DNA from: Halopiger djelfimassiliensis
GTDB taxonomy: Archaea; Halobacteriota; Halobacteria; Halobacteriales; Natrialbaceae
Assembly (NCBI RefSeq): GCF_000455365.1
Contig: NZ_HG315684.1
Span: 700,859 to 764,858, forward strand
Direction of reading: 5' to 3'
DNA: 64,000 bases
The notes under the pieces were generated by a model, which made no database searches, had not been told where the DNA came from, and saw only the letters and a program-made list of their open reading frames with translations. Below, in pieces: positions 7,240 through 16,382 of this stretch (positions within the stretch are counted from its first letter, which is position 1; the number at the start of each line of letters is the position of its first letter). The position numbers were made by a program, and so were the translations under genes.

Positions 7240-7626
7240 ATGACCGACGACGGCCCGGACCGCGACCGTGCGCAGGATCGCGCCGAACAGCGCAAATCGA
7301 GGCGAGCGGACCGTACCGAGTCGATCCTCGGGGACGTCGAACGGCACCTCGGCGACCTCGAGTATCCGACCACGAGCGAGGAGATCGCCGCGGAGTACGG
7401 CAACGAGCCGATCGATATGCCAAACGAGACGGAGTCGCTGGGCAGCGTTTTCGACCGGCTGACCGGCGAGGAGTTCGAGGACCCCGAGGAGGTCCGCGAG
7501 GCGGTGTACGGCGAGATAACCGGCGAGGCCGGGAGTCCAAACGAGGCGAACCCCGAACGCGACCTGACGGAACTGGACGAGGAGAAAGGGGGGTCGCTCG
7601 GGGAGAGCAGCAGCGACTCGCTCTGA
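7240..7626 (+). CDS. Small acidic haloarchaeal protein (DUF5789-like)
   Basis: 128 residues, mostly charged. Landmarks are DRAQDRAEQRKS near the start, YPTTSEEIAAEYGNEPIDMPN in the middle, and ETESLGSVFDRL followed by EVREAVYGEITGEAG. These match my memory of the haloarchaea-specific DUF5789 family, whose function is unknown. The C-terminus is a Ser/Asp/Glu tail. It precedes the aIF2-beta gene on the same strand with about 115 bases between, so it may be a separate transcript. Confidence 0.75.
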   Translation: MTDDGPDRDRAQDRAEQRKSRRADRTESILGDVERHLGDLEYPTTSEEIAAEYGNEPIDMPNETESLGSVFDRLTGEEFEDPEEVREAVYGEITGEAGSPNEANPERDLTELDEEKGGSLGESSSDSL

Positions 7627-7743
7627 TGGTTCCGGCCGATTAGCAGGTCACCGCCGGCCGAAACCGCCGATCGATTCGTCGCCGTCCGACTGCCAGCTAC
7701 GGATAGCAGAACCGATTTACGTTCCGGTCGTCTTCTCTCGTGT

Positions 7744-8355
7744 ATGGATTACGAATCGAGTCTCGACCGAGCGATGGACGACGTCCCCGATATCGGGGGC
7801 GACGAACAGCGGTTACAGATCCCCGACGCTGCGACGCAGAAAGACGGTGCGTTTACGCGGTTTACGAACCTCGGCGAGATCGCCGACGTGCTCTCGCGCG
7901 AGGACGAACACCTCCACCGGTTCGTCCAGCGCGAACTCGGAACCAGCGGCAAACTCGAGGACGGGCGCGGCCGGTACAACGGCAGCTTCTCCCAGCAGGA
8001 CTTCGACGCCGCCGTCGACGCCTACGTCGACGAGTACGTCCTCTGTTCGGAGTGTGGCCTGCCGGACACCCGACTCGTCCGAGAGGACCGCACGCCGATG
8101 CTTCGCTGTGACGCCTGTGGTGCCTTCCGGCCGGTGACGAAACGCTCCTCGAGCAGCCAGCAGCAACAGCAGGCGGAAGCCGTCGAGGAGGGTGAAACCT
8201 ACACGGTCGAGATCACTGGCACGGGCCGCAAAGGCGACGGCGTCGCCGAGAAAGGGGAGTATACGATCTTCGTCCCCGGTGCCGAAGAGGGGGATGTCGT
8301 CGACATCTACATCAAGAACATCTCCGGCAACCTCGCGTTCGCCCGACTCGCCTGA
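7744..8355 (+). CDS. Translation initiation factor aIF2 subunit beta with C-terminal TRAM domain
   Basis: 203 residues. aIF2 delivers initiator tRNA to the small ribosomal subunit. The beta subunit carries an alpha-beta domain (about 25-95, FTNLGEIADVLSREDEHL and RFVQRELGTSGKLEDGR) and a C4 zinc ribbon (CSECGLPDT...LRCDACGA). After a Gln/Ser-rich linker (SSSSQQQQQ) a TRAM domain occupies roughly residues 148-203 (GETYTVEITGTGRKGDGVAE...GNLAFARL). The TRAM fusion is common in haloarchaeal aIF2-beta proteins and probably adds RNA contact. The 5' gap is AT-richer, consistent with its own promoter. Confidence 0.93.
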   Translation: MDYESSLDRAMDDVPDIGGDEQRLQIPDAATQKDGAFTRFTNLGEIADVLSREDEHLHRFVQRELGTSGKLEDGRGRYNGSFSQQDFDAAVDAYVDEYVLCSECGLPDTRLVREDRTPMLRCDACGAFRPVTKRSSSSQQQQQAEAVEEGETYTVEITGTGRKGDGVAEKGEYTIFVPGAEEGDVVDIYIKNISGNLAFARLA

Positions 8356-8442
8356 GCGGCGATCGACGGGCGGGACGGACGGGGCGTCGCGTGCCGGCAC
8401 CTCAACGTTTTTGCGGCGGTACGCAGTGATCGACGGATACGG

Positions 8443-9648
8443 ATGACTGCACGACTTCCGGCGACCGAGTTCGAGACGCGTCTCGGTCGCGTTCGCGACC
8501 GACTCGCCGAAACGGACGCGGACGCCGGCCTCTGGTTCGGAGCGACGAGCATCGAGTATCTCACCGGGTTCGATCACCTCCAGACCGAGCGGCCGGTCGC
8601 ACTCGCCGTCACGGCGGACGGCATCGAGATCACGGTTCCGCGTCTCGAGGTCGAACGCGCGAGCGAAAACTCGCGGATCGACGCGGTCCACCACTACGAC
8701 GACTATCCCGGCGGCGAGCCGATTCGCACGGTCGCCGAGATGCTCGCGGGGCTGGGCGCGGACCGCGTCGCGGCCGATGCGGACGGAGCACCGGGAACGA
8801 TGGGGTACCAGGGGCCGGCCCTGAGCGAGTTTCTGGCGGTCGACACCCAGTCGTGGGTGTCGCGGCTGCGCTGGGAGAAATCCGAGACGGAACTGGCGTT
8901 GATCCGCGAGTCCGCCGAGTGGGCGAACCTCGGCCATCGGTATCTCGCCGACTACACCGAACCCGGCGCACACCCGGTGACGGTGAGCCAGCGCGCGTCG
9001 ATGGAAGCCTCGCGGGCGATGCTCGATACGCTCGGCGACCGGTATGCGCCACGGACCCGCGGCGACGGCCCGGTGCACGCGGGCTATATCACGGGCGAGC
9101 AGACGCGGCTCCCGCACGGACACACGGCGAACCGTCGAATCGAGGCGGGCGATACGCTGATCACGGGCGCGACGGCGATCGTCGACGGCTACCACTCCGA
9201 ACTCGAGCGGACGATGTTCGTCGGCGAGCCAAGCGACGAGCAGGGCCACTACTTCGAGGTGATGCTCGAGGCACAGGACATCGCGATCGACGCGCTCGGT
9301 CCCGGCGTGCCGATCGCGGACGTCGATCGGCGAGTGCGGGAGTACTTCGAGGAGCAAGGGGTCGCGGACCTCGCCCAGCACCACGTCGGCCACAACATCG
9401 GGCTCGCCGGTCACGAGCCGCCGTACATCGATCGCGGCTGGGGCGACCACTGCGAGGCCGAGGCGACGACCTACGACGGCGACGACGCGGTGATGCGGCC
9501 GGGGCAGGTCTGGACCATCGAGCCCGGGCTGTACACCGAAACGGACGGTTATCGGCACTCGGATACGATCGCGATCACCGAGGACGGGATCGAGTGGTTC
9601 ACCTACTACCCGCGGGATCTCGAGTCGAACAGCGTCGCCCTCGAGTGA
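8443..9648 (+). CDS. M24-fold hydrolase, creatinase/Xaa-Pro peptidase-like with altered metal site
   Basis: 401 residues with the two-domain creatinase/aminopeptidase P layout: an N-terminal domain to about 130 and a pita-bread domain from about 145. HHVGHNIGLAGHEPP and VWTIEPGLY keep the family His and Glu. Other metal ligands are not standard. The usual Asp pair is replaced in LITGATAIVDGYHSELERT (no first Asp, second is Glu), and the final Glu is Ser in YRHSDTIAITEDG. This pattern resembles creatinase-type members that work without a dinuclear metal centre, so a proline peptidase label would be unsafe. It is transcribed toward the cobalamin operon but separated from it by about 75 bases. 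Confidence 0.8.
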   Translation: MTARLPATEFETRLGRVRDRLAETDADAGLWFGATSIEYLTGFDHLQTERPVALAVTADGIEITVPRLEVERASENSRIDAVHHYDDYPGGEPIRTVAEMLAGLGADRVAADADGAPGTMGYQGPALSEFLAVDTQSWVSRLRWEKSETELALIRESAEWANLGHRYLADYTEPGAHPVTVSQRASMEASRAMLDTLGDRYAPRTRGDGPVHAGYITGEQTRLPHGHTANRRIEAGDTLITGATAIVDGYHSELERTMFVGEPSDEQGHYFEVMLEAQDIAIDALGPGVPIADVDRRVREYFEEQGVADLAQHHVGHNIGLAGHEPPYIDRGWGDHCEAEATTYDGDDAVMRPGQVWTIEPGLYTETDGYRHSDTIAITEDGIEWFTYYPRDLESNSVALE

Positions 9649-9722
9649 CTGCGGGGTCGGTGTCGCCCAGCGATCACGACCGAACCGCGAACCTAAAGTC
9701 GACTTGTGCTAGTTACACGCAC

Positions 9723-10361
9723 GTGGGAGTATCGTTCGACCTCTTCGGGACGCTCGTGACCGCGGATCGGCCGGCCGATCCGGCCGCGGCCGTCGCGGCC
9801 GAACTCGAGAAACGGGACGTTCCGGTGCCCGACGACTGGGCCGACGCCTACGCCGAGCCACACGTCGATGCGCCCGCGGGCGCGGAGATCCCTTTGCCGG
9901 CACACGTGGCCCGTGCGCTGGCGAGTCGGAACGTTCCGAACGCCGCAAACGCGGCCAGACGGGCGGTCGTCGCTGCGTTCGATCCCGACGTCGAGACCAG
10001 AGACGGCGCGCGCGAGGCGGTCGAAGCCGCCCGAAAGCGGGGGCCGGTCGCGATCTGCTCGAACTGTAGCGTTCCCGAACTGGTCGGCCGGACGCTCGTC
10101 AGATCGGCCTTCGAGCGCGACGACTTCGACGCGATCGTCACGAGCGTCGGCTGCGGGTGGCGCAAACCGGCCCCGGAGATCTTCGAGGTGACCGCCGCCG
10201 AACTCGGCGTCGACCCCGCCGATCTCGTCCACGTCGGCGACGATCCCGCGACCGATCGCGGCGTCGAGGCCGTCGGCGGAACGGCCGTCTTGCTCGAGGA
10301 GACCCCGCTTTCCGCCCTTCCGACGCGACTGGACGTGCTCGAGAGGTCGCGGGAGCCATGA
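9723..10361 (+). CDS. HAD-superfamily hydrolase at head of cobalamin operon
   Basis: 212 residues from a GTG start. HAD motifs are clear: motif I VSFDLFGTLV at the N-terminus (nucleophilic Asp), motif II ICSNCS, motif III lysine in CGWRKPAPEIF, and motif IV VHVGDDPATDRGVEAVGG. The cap is small and C1-type. Such enzymes remove phosphate from small molecules. The gene is 31 bases upstream of cbiB and co-directional with six cobalamin genes. No CobC or CobZ (alpha-ribazole phosphatase) is seen in the cluster, so this is a candidate for that step; phosphoglycolate phosphatase or another housekeeping role is equally possible from sequence alone. Confidence 0.8.
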   Translation: MGVSFDLFGTLVTADRPADPAAAVAAELEKRDVPVPDDWADAYAEPHVDAPAGAEIPLPAHVARALASRNVPNAANAARRAVVAAFDPDVETRDGAREAVEAARKRGPVAICSNCSVPELVGRTLVRSAFERDDFDAIVTSVGCGWRKPAPEIFEVTAAELGVDPADLVHVGDDPATDRGVEAVGGTAVLLEETPLSALPTRLDVLERSREP

Positions 10362-10392
10362 TCGGGGAGCCGTCCGACACGGAGGAAGCGCC

Positions 10393-11355
10393 GTGACGCT
10401 GACGACGCTTGCGTTGCTCGGGCTGGCGTTTAGCCTCGATCTGTTGCTCGGCGAGCCGCCGAACGCCGCCCATCCGGTCGCGTGGTTCGGCCGCCTCGTC
10501 GGAGCCGTCGACAGGGAGTGGACCGACGACGAGCGACGCCAGCGCCTGCTGGGCGTCGTGATCGCCCTCATCTTGCCGCTCGTGGCCGCGGGCGTCGCAA
10601 GCGGGGCCGTCCTCGTCGTGGCCGACCTGAATCGGTTCGCCGGTGCGGTCCTCGCCGGTCTCGTCCTCTTTTCGACGACCAGTCTGCGCTCGTTGCTCGA
10701 GCTTACCGACGCGGTCGTGACGGCGAGCGACACCGATCCTGAGACGGCCCGCGAACGGGTCCGCGGGCTCGTCGGTCGGGAGACATCGACGCTCTCGCCG
10801 CCGGAACTCCGCAGTGCGGCCGTCGAGAGCGCAGGGGAGAACCTCGCGGACGGGCTAGTCGCGACCGTGCTCCCGTTCGCGCTGCTGGCCCCGGTATCGC
10901 TGCCGGCCGCTTCGGGGGCGGCCGCGTGGGTCAAGGGCGTCAACACGCTGGATTCGATGCTCGGCTACCGGTCGAAGCCGATCGGGACGGGCAGCGCCAG
11001 ACTCGACGACGTCGTGATGTGGCTGCCGGCCCGGCTCACGGCGGCGTCGATCGCTGTCGCCGCCGCTGACCCGCTTGCGGTCGCTCGAGCGCGCCGGTGG
11101 GCGCGCGATCCGCCATCGCCGAACTCGGGCTGGCCGATGGCGACCCTCGCCTGCGTTCTCGGGGTTCGACTGCGAAAACCGGGCGTGTACGACCTCAATC
11201 CCGGCGCTGCGTTACCGACGCTCGAGGACGGCCGGCGGGCCGTGACCGTCGTCGGTCTGGCCGCGGTGGTTGCGGTCGTCGTCGCCGTGGTGATTGCAGC
11301 CGGGACCACGGTCGCCGCGTCGATGCTCGCGGGAGAGCCGGGGGTGGGGACCTGA
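10393..11355 (+). CDS. cbiB: Adenosylcobinamide-phosphate synthase CbiB
   Basis: 320 residues from a GTG start. A membrane enzyme that attaches (R)-1-aminopropan-2-ol phosphate to adenosylcobyric acid. Family marks are the N-terminal DLLLGEPPNAAHPVAWFGRL, then hydrophobic spans at roughly 55-75, 80-100 and 155-170, the conserved ESAGENLADGLVATVLPF, and VNTLDSMLGY. It ends with a hydrophobic segment. The stop codon shares a base with the cobS start (TGATG), so the two are translated together. Its product feeds CobY. Confidence 0.93.
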   Translation: MTLTTLALLGLAFSLDLLLGEPPNAAHPVAWFGRLVGAVDREWTDDERRQRLLGVVIALILPLVAAGVASGAVLVVADLNRFAGAVLAGLVLFSTTSLRSLLELTDAVVTASDTDPETARERVRGLVGRETSTLSPPELRSAAVESAGENLADGLVATVLPFALLAPVSLPAASGAAAWVKGVNTLDSMLGYRSKPIGTGSARLDDVVMWLPARLTAASIAVAAADPLAVARARRWARDPPSPNSGWPMATLACVLGVRLRKPGVYDLNPGAALPTLEDGRRAVTVVGLAAVVAVVVAVVIAAGTTVAASMLAGEPGVGT

Positions 11356-12113
11356 TGGGGCGGTGGATCGGGGCCGTTCGCGGGGCGGTCGGGTTCCTGA
11401 CGCGACTGCCGGTGGGCCACCGTGACGGCGACTGGGACGCGTTCCGGTCGACGCCGGCCGCGTTCCCGATCGTCGGTCTCGTGGCGGGAACGCTGGCGTC
11501 GCTCCCGTTGCTTGCGGCCGACGCACTCCCGTCGGCGACCGTGGCGTTCGGGTATCTGCTTGCGGTCTACGCGGTGACGGGGATCCACCATCTCGACGGC
11601 GTCGCGGATCTCGGCGACGCGCTCGTCGTCCACGGCGACGCCGAACGCCGGCGAGAAGTCCTCAAAGACACGACGACGGGCGTGGGTGCGCTGCTCGCGG
11701 TCGCGGGAACCGTGACGGCACTCGCACTCGCCGGCCTGGGCCTTGCCGGCCGGCCTCCCGTCGCCGCGGTCGCGATCGCGATCGCGGCCGAAGTCGGGAC
11801 GAAACTCGGCATGGCCGCGATGGCGTGTTTCGGCCGCGCGGGGTACCCGGGGATGGGCCGGCAGTTCACCGCGGCGACGGCCCGCCGGTCGTTCCTCGCG
11901 CCCGCGGTCGTCGCCGCGCCGATCGCGGCGGCGACCTGGCCCCATCCGGCCGCCGCGGTCGCCCTCTGTGGGGCCGTCGCGGGACTCGCCCTTCCGTGGT
12001 ACTGGGCAGATCGGCACCTCGGCGGCATCAGCGGCGATATCTTCGGCGCGGCCAACGAAATCGGACGCGTCGCCGGCGTCCACGCGGGGGTGATCGCGTG
12101 GACGCTGTTGTGA
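11355..12113 (+). CDS. cobS: Adenosylcobinamide-GDP ribazoletransferase CobS
   Basis: 252 residues, membrane-embedded. It joins adenosylcobinamide-GDP with alpha-ribazole (phosphate) to make the final cobamide. Marks are the N-terminal GAVGFLTRLPVGH, the conserved acidic motif GIHHLDGVADLGDAL near 75 with a nearby GDAERRREVLKD, and several Ala/Gly-rich spans. The C-terminal GGISGDIFGAANEI is the typical second motif. The start overlaps the cbiB stop by one base, and the cobY start lies inside its last codons. Confidence 0.93.
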   Translation: MGRWIGAVRGAVGFLTRLPVGHRDGDWDAFRSTPAAFPIVGLVAGTLASLPLLAADALPSATVAFGYLLAVYAVTGIHHLDGVADLGDALVVHGDAERRREVLKDTTTGVGALLAVAGTVTALALAGLGLAGRPPVAAVAIAIAAEVGTKLGMAAMACFGRAGYPGMGRQFTAATARRSFLAPAVVAAPIAAATWPHPAAAVALCGAVAGLALPWYWADRHLGGISGDIFGAANEIGRVAGVHAGVIAWTLL

Positions 12114-12685
12114 TGTGTGGCGGTCGGGGAACCCGGCTCGAGAGTCCACACGAGAAACCCCGCCACCCGATCGACGGGGTTCCGATGATCGATCGCGTGC
12201 TCGCGGGCCTCGAGCGAAGCCGTATCGAAACGACGTACGCCGCCGTCTCGCCGAACGCACCCGAAACGCGGGCCCGCCTGACGGACGATGGCGTCCCGAC
12301 GCTCGAGACGGCCGGCGACGGCTACGTCGCGGACCTGATGGCCCTCCTCGACCGTCCCGAAATCACGCCGCCGATCCTCACCGTCGCCGCTGACGTGCCG
12401 TTGCTCGACGGGCCGGTCGTCGATCGAATCCTCGCGGTCTACGGCGACAGCGACGCCTCGCTGACCGTCTGCGTACCGGTACGGCTCAAAGAGCGCCTCG
12501 GCGTCAGCGTCGAGGCGCGACTCGAGCCTGACGATTACCTCGCGCCGACCGGGGTCAACGTAGTCGGCGATACGGACACGACCATGACACACGTGAGCTA
12601 CGATACGCGACTCGCGGTCAACGTGAATCGACTCGAAGACGCTCGAATCGCGGCGGCACACGTCCAGCGGACGGAGGGGCGGTAA
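12098..12685 (+). CDS. cobY: GTP:adenosylcobinamide-phosphate guanylyltransferase CobY
   Basis: 195 residues from the GTG at 12098, overlapping the cobS end by 16 bases. CobY is the archaeal enzyme replacing bacterial CobU. It guanylylates adenosylcobinamide phosphate. The nucleotidyltransferase P-loop is at the N-terminus (VDAVVMCGGRGTRLES), with a conserved lysine in HEKPRHPIDGVPMIDRVL, and the metal-binding AADVPLLDGPVV near 90. The GTG start keeps the first beta strand intact; the ATG at 12113 would remove it. Confidence 0.92.
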   Translation: MDAVVMCGGRGTRLESPHEKPRHPIDGVPMIDRVLAGLERSRIETTYAAVSPNAPETRARLTDDGVPTLETAGDGYVADLMALLDRPEITPPILTVAADVPLLDGPVVDRILAVYGDSDASLTVCVPVRLKERLGVSVEARLEPDDYLAPTGVNVVGDTDTTMTHVSYDTRLAVNVNRLEDARIAAAHVQRTEGR

Positions 12686-12688
12686 CCG

Positions 12689-13714
12689 ATGCGCGTCCTC
12701 CTGTCCGCCGGAACGACGGAAACGGCCCTGATCGACGGGATCAGCGCCGCCGGCGCGGCCCCGGAGCTGATGGCACACACGCCGTCGGCTGACGCCGAGA
12801 TACTCGTCTACGGCGAGCCGACCGCCGCGCCGGTCACGCCGGTCAGTCCGACCGGCTGTCCGACGCCCGCCGCGGTGACCCGTGCCGTCCGGGAGATCGT
12901 CGGCTTCGATCCGGTTGTCGTCGACGCCGGACTCGCCAAGCCGACCGCCGCACCGACCGTCGATCTCGGGGCGAAACCGGGAGCCGACGTCCGCGAACGC
13001 GAGGCCGTCCCCGACGCGGCGGCGATCTTCGACCGCGCTCGAGACTACGGCGCGGGGCTGCCCGACGACGAACTCGTCATCGGCGAAACCGTCCCCGGCG
13101 GGACGACGACGGCGCTCGGCGTCCTCACCGCCCTCGGCGAGCCGACGACCGTCTCGTCGTCGCTCCCCGAGAACCCGATCGAGCGCAAGCGACGGGTCGT
13201 CGACGACGGCCTCGCCGCGAGCGACCTCGAGCCGGGAGACTGCGAGGGCGACCCCCTCGCGGCGATCCGCGCCGTCGGCGATCCGGTCCAGCCCGCGGTG
13301 GCGGGCATCGCGGCCGGCGCGCTCGAGTCGGGAGCCGACGTGACGCTCGCGGGCGGGACGCAGATGGTCGCCGTCGCCGCGGTGGTTCGCCACGTCGGCG
13401 TGGCGGACCCGCTGTCGATCGCGACCACGTCGTTCGTCGCCGACGAGCAGGGCGACCGACTGCGCGACGCCTGCGATCGGCTCGACTGTTCCCTGACGGC
13501 GACCGATCCCGGATTCGACGGGCGCGACCACGTCGCGATGGCCCGCTACTGTGCCGGCGAGGCCAAGGAGGGCGTCGCCATGGGCGGCGCGCTCGCGTGC
13601 GTTCCCGACGGCGAGATGCCGGCGGTCAGGGATCGGTTCGAAACCGTCTGTGCCCGCCTCGGGATCGACGCCGACGGAGCCGCGGACGAACCGGAGGGTG
13701 AGCGTGGACCCTGA
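12689..13714 (+). CDS. cobT: Archaeal-type nicotinate-nucleotide:base phosphoribosyltransferase CobT
   Basis: 341 residues of the TIGR00303 type, distantly related to bacterial CobT. It makes alpha-ribazole phosphate from nicotinate mononucleotide and the lower-ligand base. Recognisable segments are [20 protein letters not shown] at the start, [18 protein letters not shown] near 75, [20 protein letters not shown] near 130, [19 protein letters not shown] in the second half, and [16 protein letters not shown]. The gene starts three bases after cobY and its end overlaps the next gene by 11 bases. Confidence 0.9.
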   Translation: MRVLLSAGTTETALIDGISAAGAAPELMAHTPSADAEILVYGEPTAAPVTPVSPTGCPTPAAVTRAVREIVGFDPVVVDAGLAKPTAAPTVDLGAKPGADVREREAVPDAAAIFDRARDYGAGLPDDELVIGETVPGGTTTALGVLTALGEPTTVSSSLPENPIERKRRVVDDGLAASDLEPGDCEGDPLAAIRAVGDPVQPAVAGIAAGALESGADVTLAGGTQMVAVAAVVRHVGVADPLSIATTSFVADEQGDRLRDACDRLDCSLTATDPGFDGRDHVAMARYCAGEAKEGVAMGGALACVPDGEMPAVRDRFETVCARLGIDADGAADEPEGERGP

Positions 13715-14741
13715 CTCGGTTCGGACCGGACAACGGGTGCCCCACGGCGGCGAGACCGACCGGGACCTGCTCGACTTTTCGGCCAACACCAACCCGTCCG
13801 TCCCCGACGGCGTCGCGGACGTCTACGAGGCCGCGCTCGAGGACGCCCGTCGGTATCCCGACGACGACTACCCCGACTTCCGGGCGGCCGCGGCGGCGTT
13901 CGTCGGCTGCGACCCTGACCGGGTGATCCCGACGCCCGGCGGGCTGGCCGCGATCCGGCTGGCGATGGAGACGATCCTCGAGCCCGGCGACGAGGTGCTG
14001 GTTCCCTACCCCAGCTTCGGCGAGTACGCCCGCGAGATCGAACTACAGGGCGCACTGGCGCGGTTCGTCCGGGACGACGACCTCCTCGAACTGGGGGTCG
14101 ACGTGCTCGAGCCGTGTTCGCTCGCGGTCGTGTGTACGCCGAACAACCCGACCGGCGACGCGGCCGACCCGGACGAGATCGCGGCGTTTGCGGCCCGCTG
14201 TAGCGAGGCCGGGACGACGCTGCTGGTCGACGAGGCCTTCCTCGGGTTCACGGAACTACCGTCGGCCGCAGGTCTCGATCGGGAGTCCGTGATCGTCGCC
14301 CGATCGTTGACCAAGCTGTTCGGCCTGCCGGGACTGCGGGCCGGCTTTGCGGTCGCGAGCGGCCGGCGGCGGGACGCCCTCGAGACGGCCCGCCGCGCGT
14401 GGTCGCTCGGCACGCCGGCCGCGCGGGTCGGGGCGTACTGTCTCCGACGGGACGACTTCGTCCGGGAAACCCGCGAGCGCGTCGCTCGCGAACGGGATCG
14501 ACTCCGGGCGGCGCTCGAACGGCGGTTCGACGTCGCCCCGTCGGACGCCCCGTACCTCCTGTGTGATGTCGGCGACCGGGACGTGGAAGCCGTGATCGAA
14601 TCGGCGCGGGCAAACGGGGTCGCGATCCGCGACGCGACGACGTTCCGGACGCTCGATTCGCACGTCCGCGTCGCCGTCAAGGACCGCGAGGCGAACGACC
14701 GGCTGCTCGCCGCGCTCGGCGTCCGAACCGGGGACGACTGA
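13704..14741 (+). CDS. cobD: Threonine-phosphate decarboxylase-like PLP enzyme CobD
   Basis: 345 residues from a GTG that overlaps the cobT end. A fold-type I PLP enzyme of the histidinol-phosphate aminotransferase type. [16 protein letters not shown] at the N-terminus is typical of Cob[13 protein letters not shown] binds the cofactor phosphate, [17 protein letters not shown] is the Asn motif, [10 protein letters not shown] is the Asp motif, and [17 protein letters not shown] holds the Schiff-base lysine. CobD decarboxylates L-threonine phosphate to aminopropanol phosphate, the CbiB substrate. The operon context supports CobD over HisC. Confidence 0.88.
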   Translation: MDPDSVRTGQRVPHGGETDRDLLDFSANTNPSVPDGVADVYEAALEDARRYPDDDYPDFRAAAAAFVGCDPDRVIPTPGGLAAIRLAMETILEPGDEVLVPYPSFGEYAREIELQGALARFVRDDDLLELGVDVLEPCSLAVVCTPNNPTGDAADPDEIAAFAARCSEAGTTLLVDEAFLGFTELPSAAGLDRESVIVARSLTKLFGLPGLRAGFAVASGRRRDALETARRAWSLGTPAARVGAYCLRRDDFVRETRERVARERDRLRAALERRFDVAPSDAPYLLCDVGDRDVEAVIESARANGVAIRDATTFRTLDSHVRVAVKDREANDRLLAALGVRTGDD

Positions 14742-14742
14742 C

Positions 14743-15498
14743 ATGACCGAAGCCGACGCCTACGAGGCGATCCGTCGCGACGGCGTGGTGCGGGTCGGCA
14801 GGCTCGATACGGAGTGGCTCTCGACCGGCTGGAACGGCGGGCGACGGGTGGCCGACTGCGCGTACAACGTCTCGGTCCCCGACGGCTGGGACTGTGCCGA
14901 TCTCGACGGGTACGTCGCCGACCGACTCGAGCGGGCGGGGTTCGACGGCGATGGGGGCGGCGATCCGCCGGTTCTACTGACCGGCGTCGAGGCGGCCGAC
15001 GCCCGCGGCGCTCGGTGTGGCCCGGTGACGGCCGTCGCGACGGCCGGCATCTCGAACCCCGCAGCGTTGCCGATGGACCCCGACGGCGCGTCCTCCTCGA
15101 GTGTGTCGGGCGCGGATTCGACGCCGGGGACGGGAACCGTAAACGTCGTCCTCGCGACGACGCGTTCGCTGGCGGCCGGTGCGCTGGCGAACCTGATCGC
15201 GGTCGCCGCGGAAGCGAAGGCCGCAACGCTGCTTTCCGACACCGGCTTTCCCGGGACGACCACCGACGCAATCGTCGTCGGCCACGACCCGACCGGCCGA
15301 CCCGCGGACTTCTCGGGCAGCGCCACACCGGTCGGAGCGGCGGCACGCGCCTGCGTCCGTGAGGCGGTGCGTGCCTCGCTTCGTGCCCACTACGAGGGGC
15401 GGAACGCGGACCGCCCCGGCTCGGTCGCGGATGCGGCCCACGGCGTTTCGACCGACCGGCGGGCGGCGGTGTTTCGGCCGCCGCTTTCGTCGGGGTGA
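14743..15498 (+). CDS. cbiZ: Adenosylcobinamide amidohydrolase CbiZ
   Basis: 251 residues. CbiZ cleaves the aminopropanol side chain from imported adenosylcobinamide so that cobyric acid can re-enter the pathway through CbiB. Marks are the central VLLTGVEAADARGARCGPVTAVATAGISNP, then GTVNVVLATTRSLAAGALANLI and a TDAIVVGHDP segment, all typical of the family. It is the last gene of the cluster, one base after cobD. Its presence shows that the operon serves salvage as well as late synthesis. The C-terminus has a low-complexity extension. Confidence 0.92.
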   Translation: MTEADAYEAIRRDGVVRVGRLDTEWLSTGWNGGRRVADCAYNVSVPDGWDCADLDGYVADRLERAGFDGDGGGDPPVLLTGVEAADARGARCGPVTAVATAGISNPAALPMDPDGASSSSVSGADSTPGTGTVNVVLATTRSLAAGALANLIAVAAEAKAATLLSDTGFPGTTTDAIVVGHDPTGRPADFSGSATPVGAAARACVREAVRASLRAHYEGRNADRPGSVADAAHGVSTDRRAAVFRPPLSSG

Positions 15499-15559
15499 TC
15501 CGGAGCCGGTCGACGGCGATCGGTAACCGTTAACCACCCGCGAGCCGAACCGTCGGGCG

Positions 15560-15982
15560 ATGCCCGCGGACGACGATGACGATCCGTCGACGATCCGATC
15601 GATCGCGGTGTCGCCCGACGACGTCGTCGACGCCTACGCGTACTCACAGGAAAACCCCGGCGAGGCAGTTCTCCGCATCACGCCGCCGTTTCACGGCCGG
15701 ATGCGGGCCCGCATCCACGTCTACCGGGTCGACGATACGGAACTGACCGGCGCGGTCCATGTCCGGCCCGCCGACGTCATCGAACCCGCGGTGGTGTCGG
15801 AGTATCCCGACCTCGAGTCGGAACTCGACACCGCCGACCCGGACGAGGCGTCCCGGCTCCGCAAACGCCACGCCGAGGCCGTCAGGGCGTGGCAGGAGCG
15901 GGCCCGCGAGGCGATCGTCGACGCAGTCGGCCTCGAGACCGACGCCGGTCGCCACGAGGTCGAGATCAAACGGCTGGGCTGA
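15560..15982 (+). CDS. Conserved haloarchaeal hypothetical protein
   Basis: 140 residues. After a DDDDD start it reads SIAVSPDDVVDAYAYSQENP, VLRITPPFHGRMRARIHVY, then a long acidic-basic helix DEASRLRKRHAEAVRAWQER. I believe homologues are widespread in haloarchaea but know no function. A mixed alpha/beta fold is likely. It lies 60 bases downstream of cbiZ on the same strand and may be read through from the operon, but no cobalamin link is evident. Confidence 0.7.
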   Translation: MPADDDDDPSTIRSIAVSPDDVVDAYAYSQENPGEAVLRITPPFHGRMRARIHVYRVDDTELTGAVHVRPADVIEPAVVSEYPDLESELDTADPDEASRLRKRHAEAVRAWQERAREAIVDAVGLETDAGRHEVEIKRLG

Positions 15983-16095
15983 CCTCGGTCGGCCTCGCCG
16001 AACCGCGAACGATCCGGCCTCACCGCCTCCTGCGTACACTTTCACTTTCACCGCGGACGGATCGGTTTGACGTACTGTCCGTCCAATCGAGAGGT

Positions 16096-16311
16096 ATGAC
16101 GCTGATCGTCGACCGGACGACCGACCGCAGTGAGCACCGCGAGGAACGCCCATCCCTCGACGGGGACGAACGGGACCGACAGCGGCGTCGCATCGACGTG
16201 ACGGACCTGCACGCGGCGGGGATCGAATCCTTCGTCCGGACGAACGTCGACACCGACGCCGTCTCGCTCGAGCACCGCGGCGCGCGGACGTACCTCGTCC
16301 TCGAGGACTGA
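16096..16311 (+). CDS. Small hypothetical protein (71 residues)
   Basis: Starts MTLIVDRTTDRSEHREERPS and ends VSLEHRGARTYLVLED. Highly charged, with a possible C-terminal beta hairpin. GC-rich third positions in frame and a clean ATG support coding. No family is recognised, and neighbours give no functional hint. Confidence 0.55.
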   Translation: MTLIVDRTTDRSEHREERPSLDGDERDRQRRRIDVTDLHAAGIESFVRTNVDTDAVSLEHRGARTYLVLED

Positions 16312-16382
16312 GCCGCCGCGATCGATCGGGGACCCGACCGGTCCGGGGGGACGTTTTACCCGCGCGGGTGGACCCGTCGGAT

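Noticed and set aside
7813..9558. 581-codon antisense frame covering the aIF2-beta and M24 genes
   Set aside because: It spans two clearly real genes on the other strand and has no domain; it is a shadow of codon bias.
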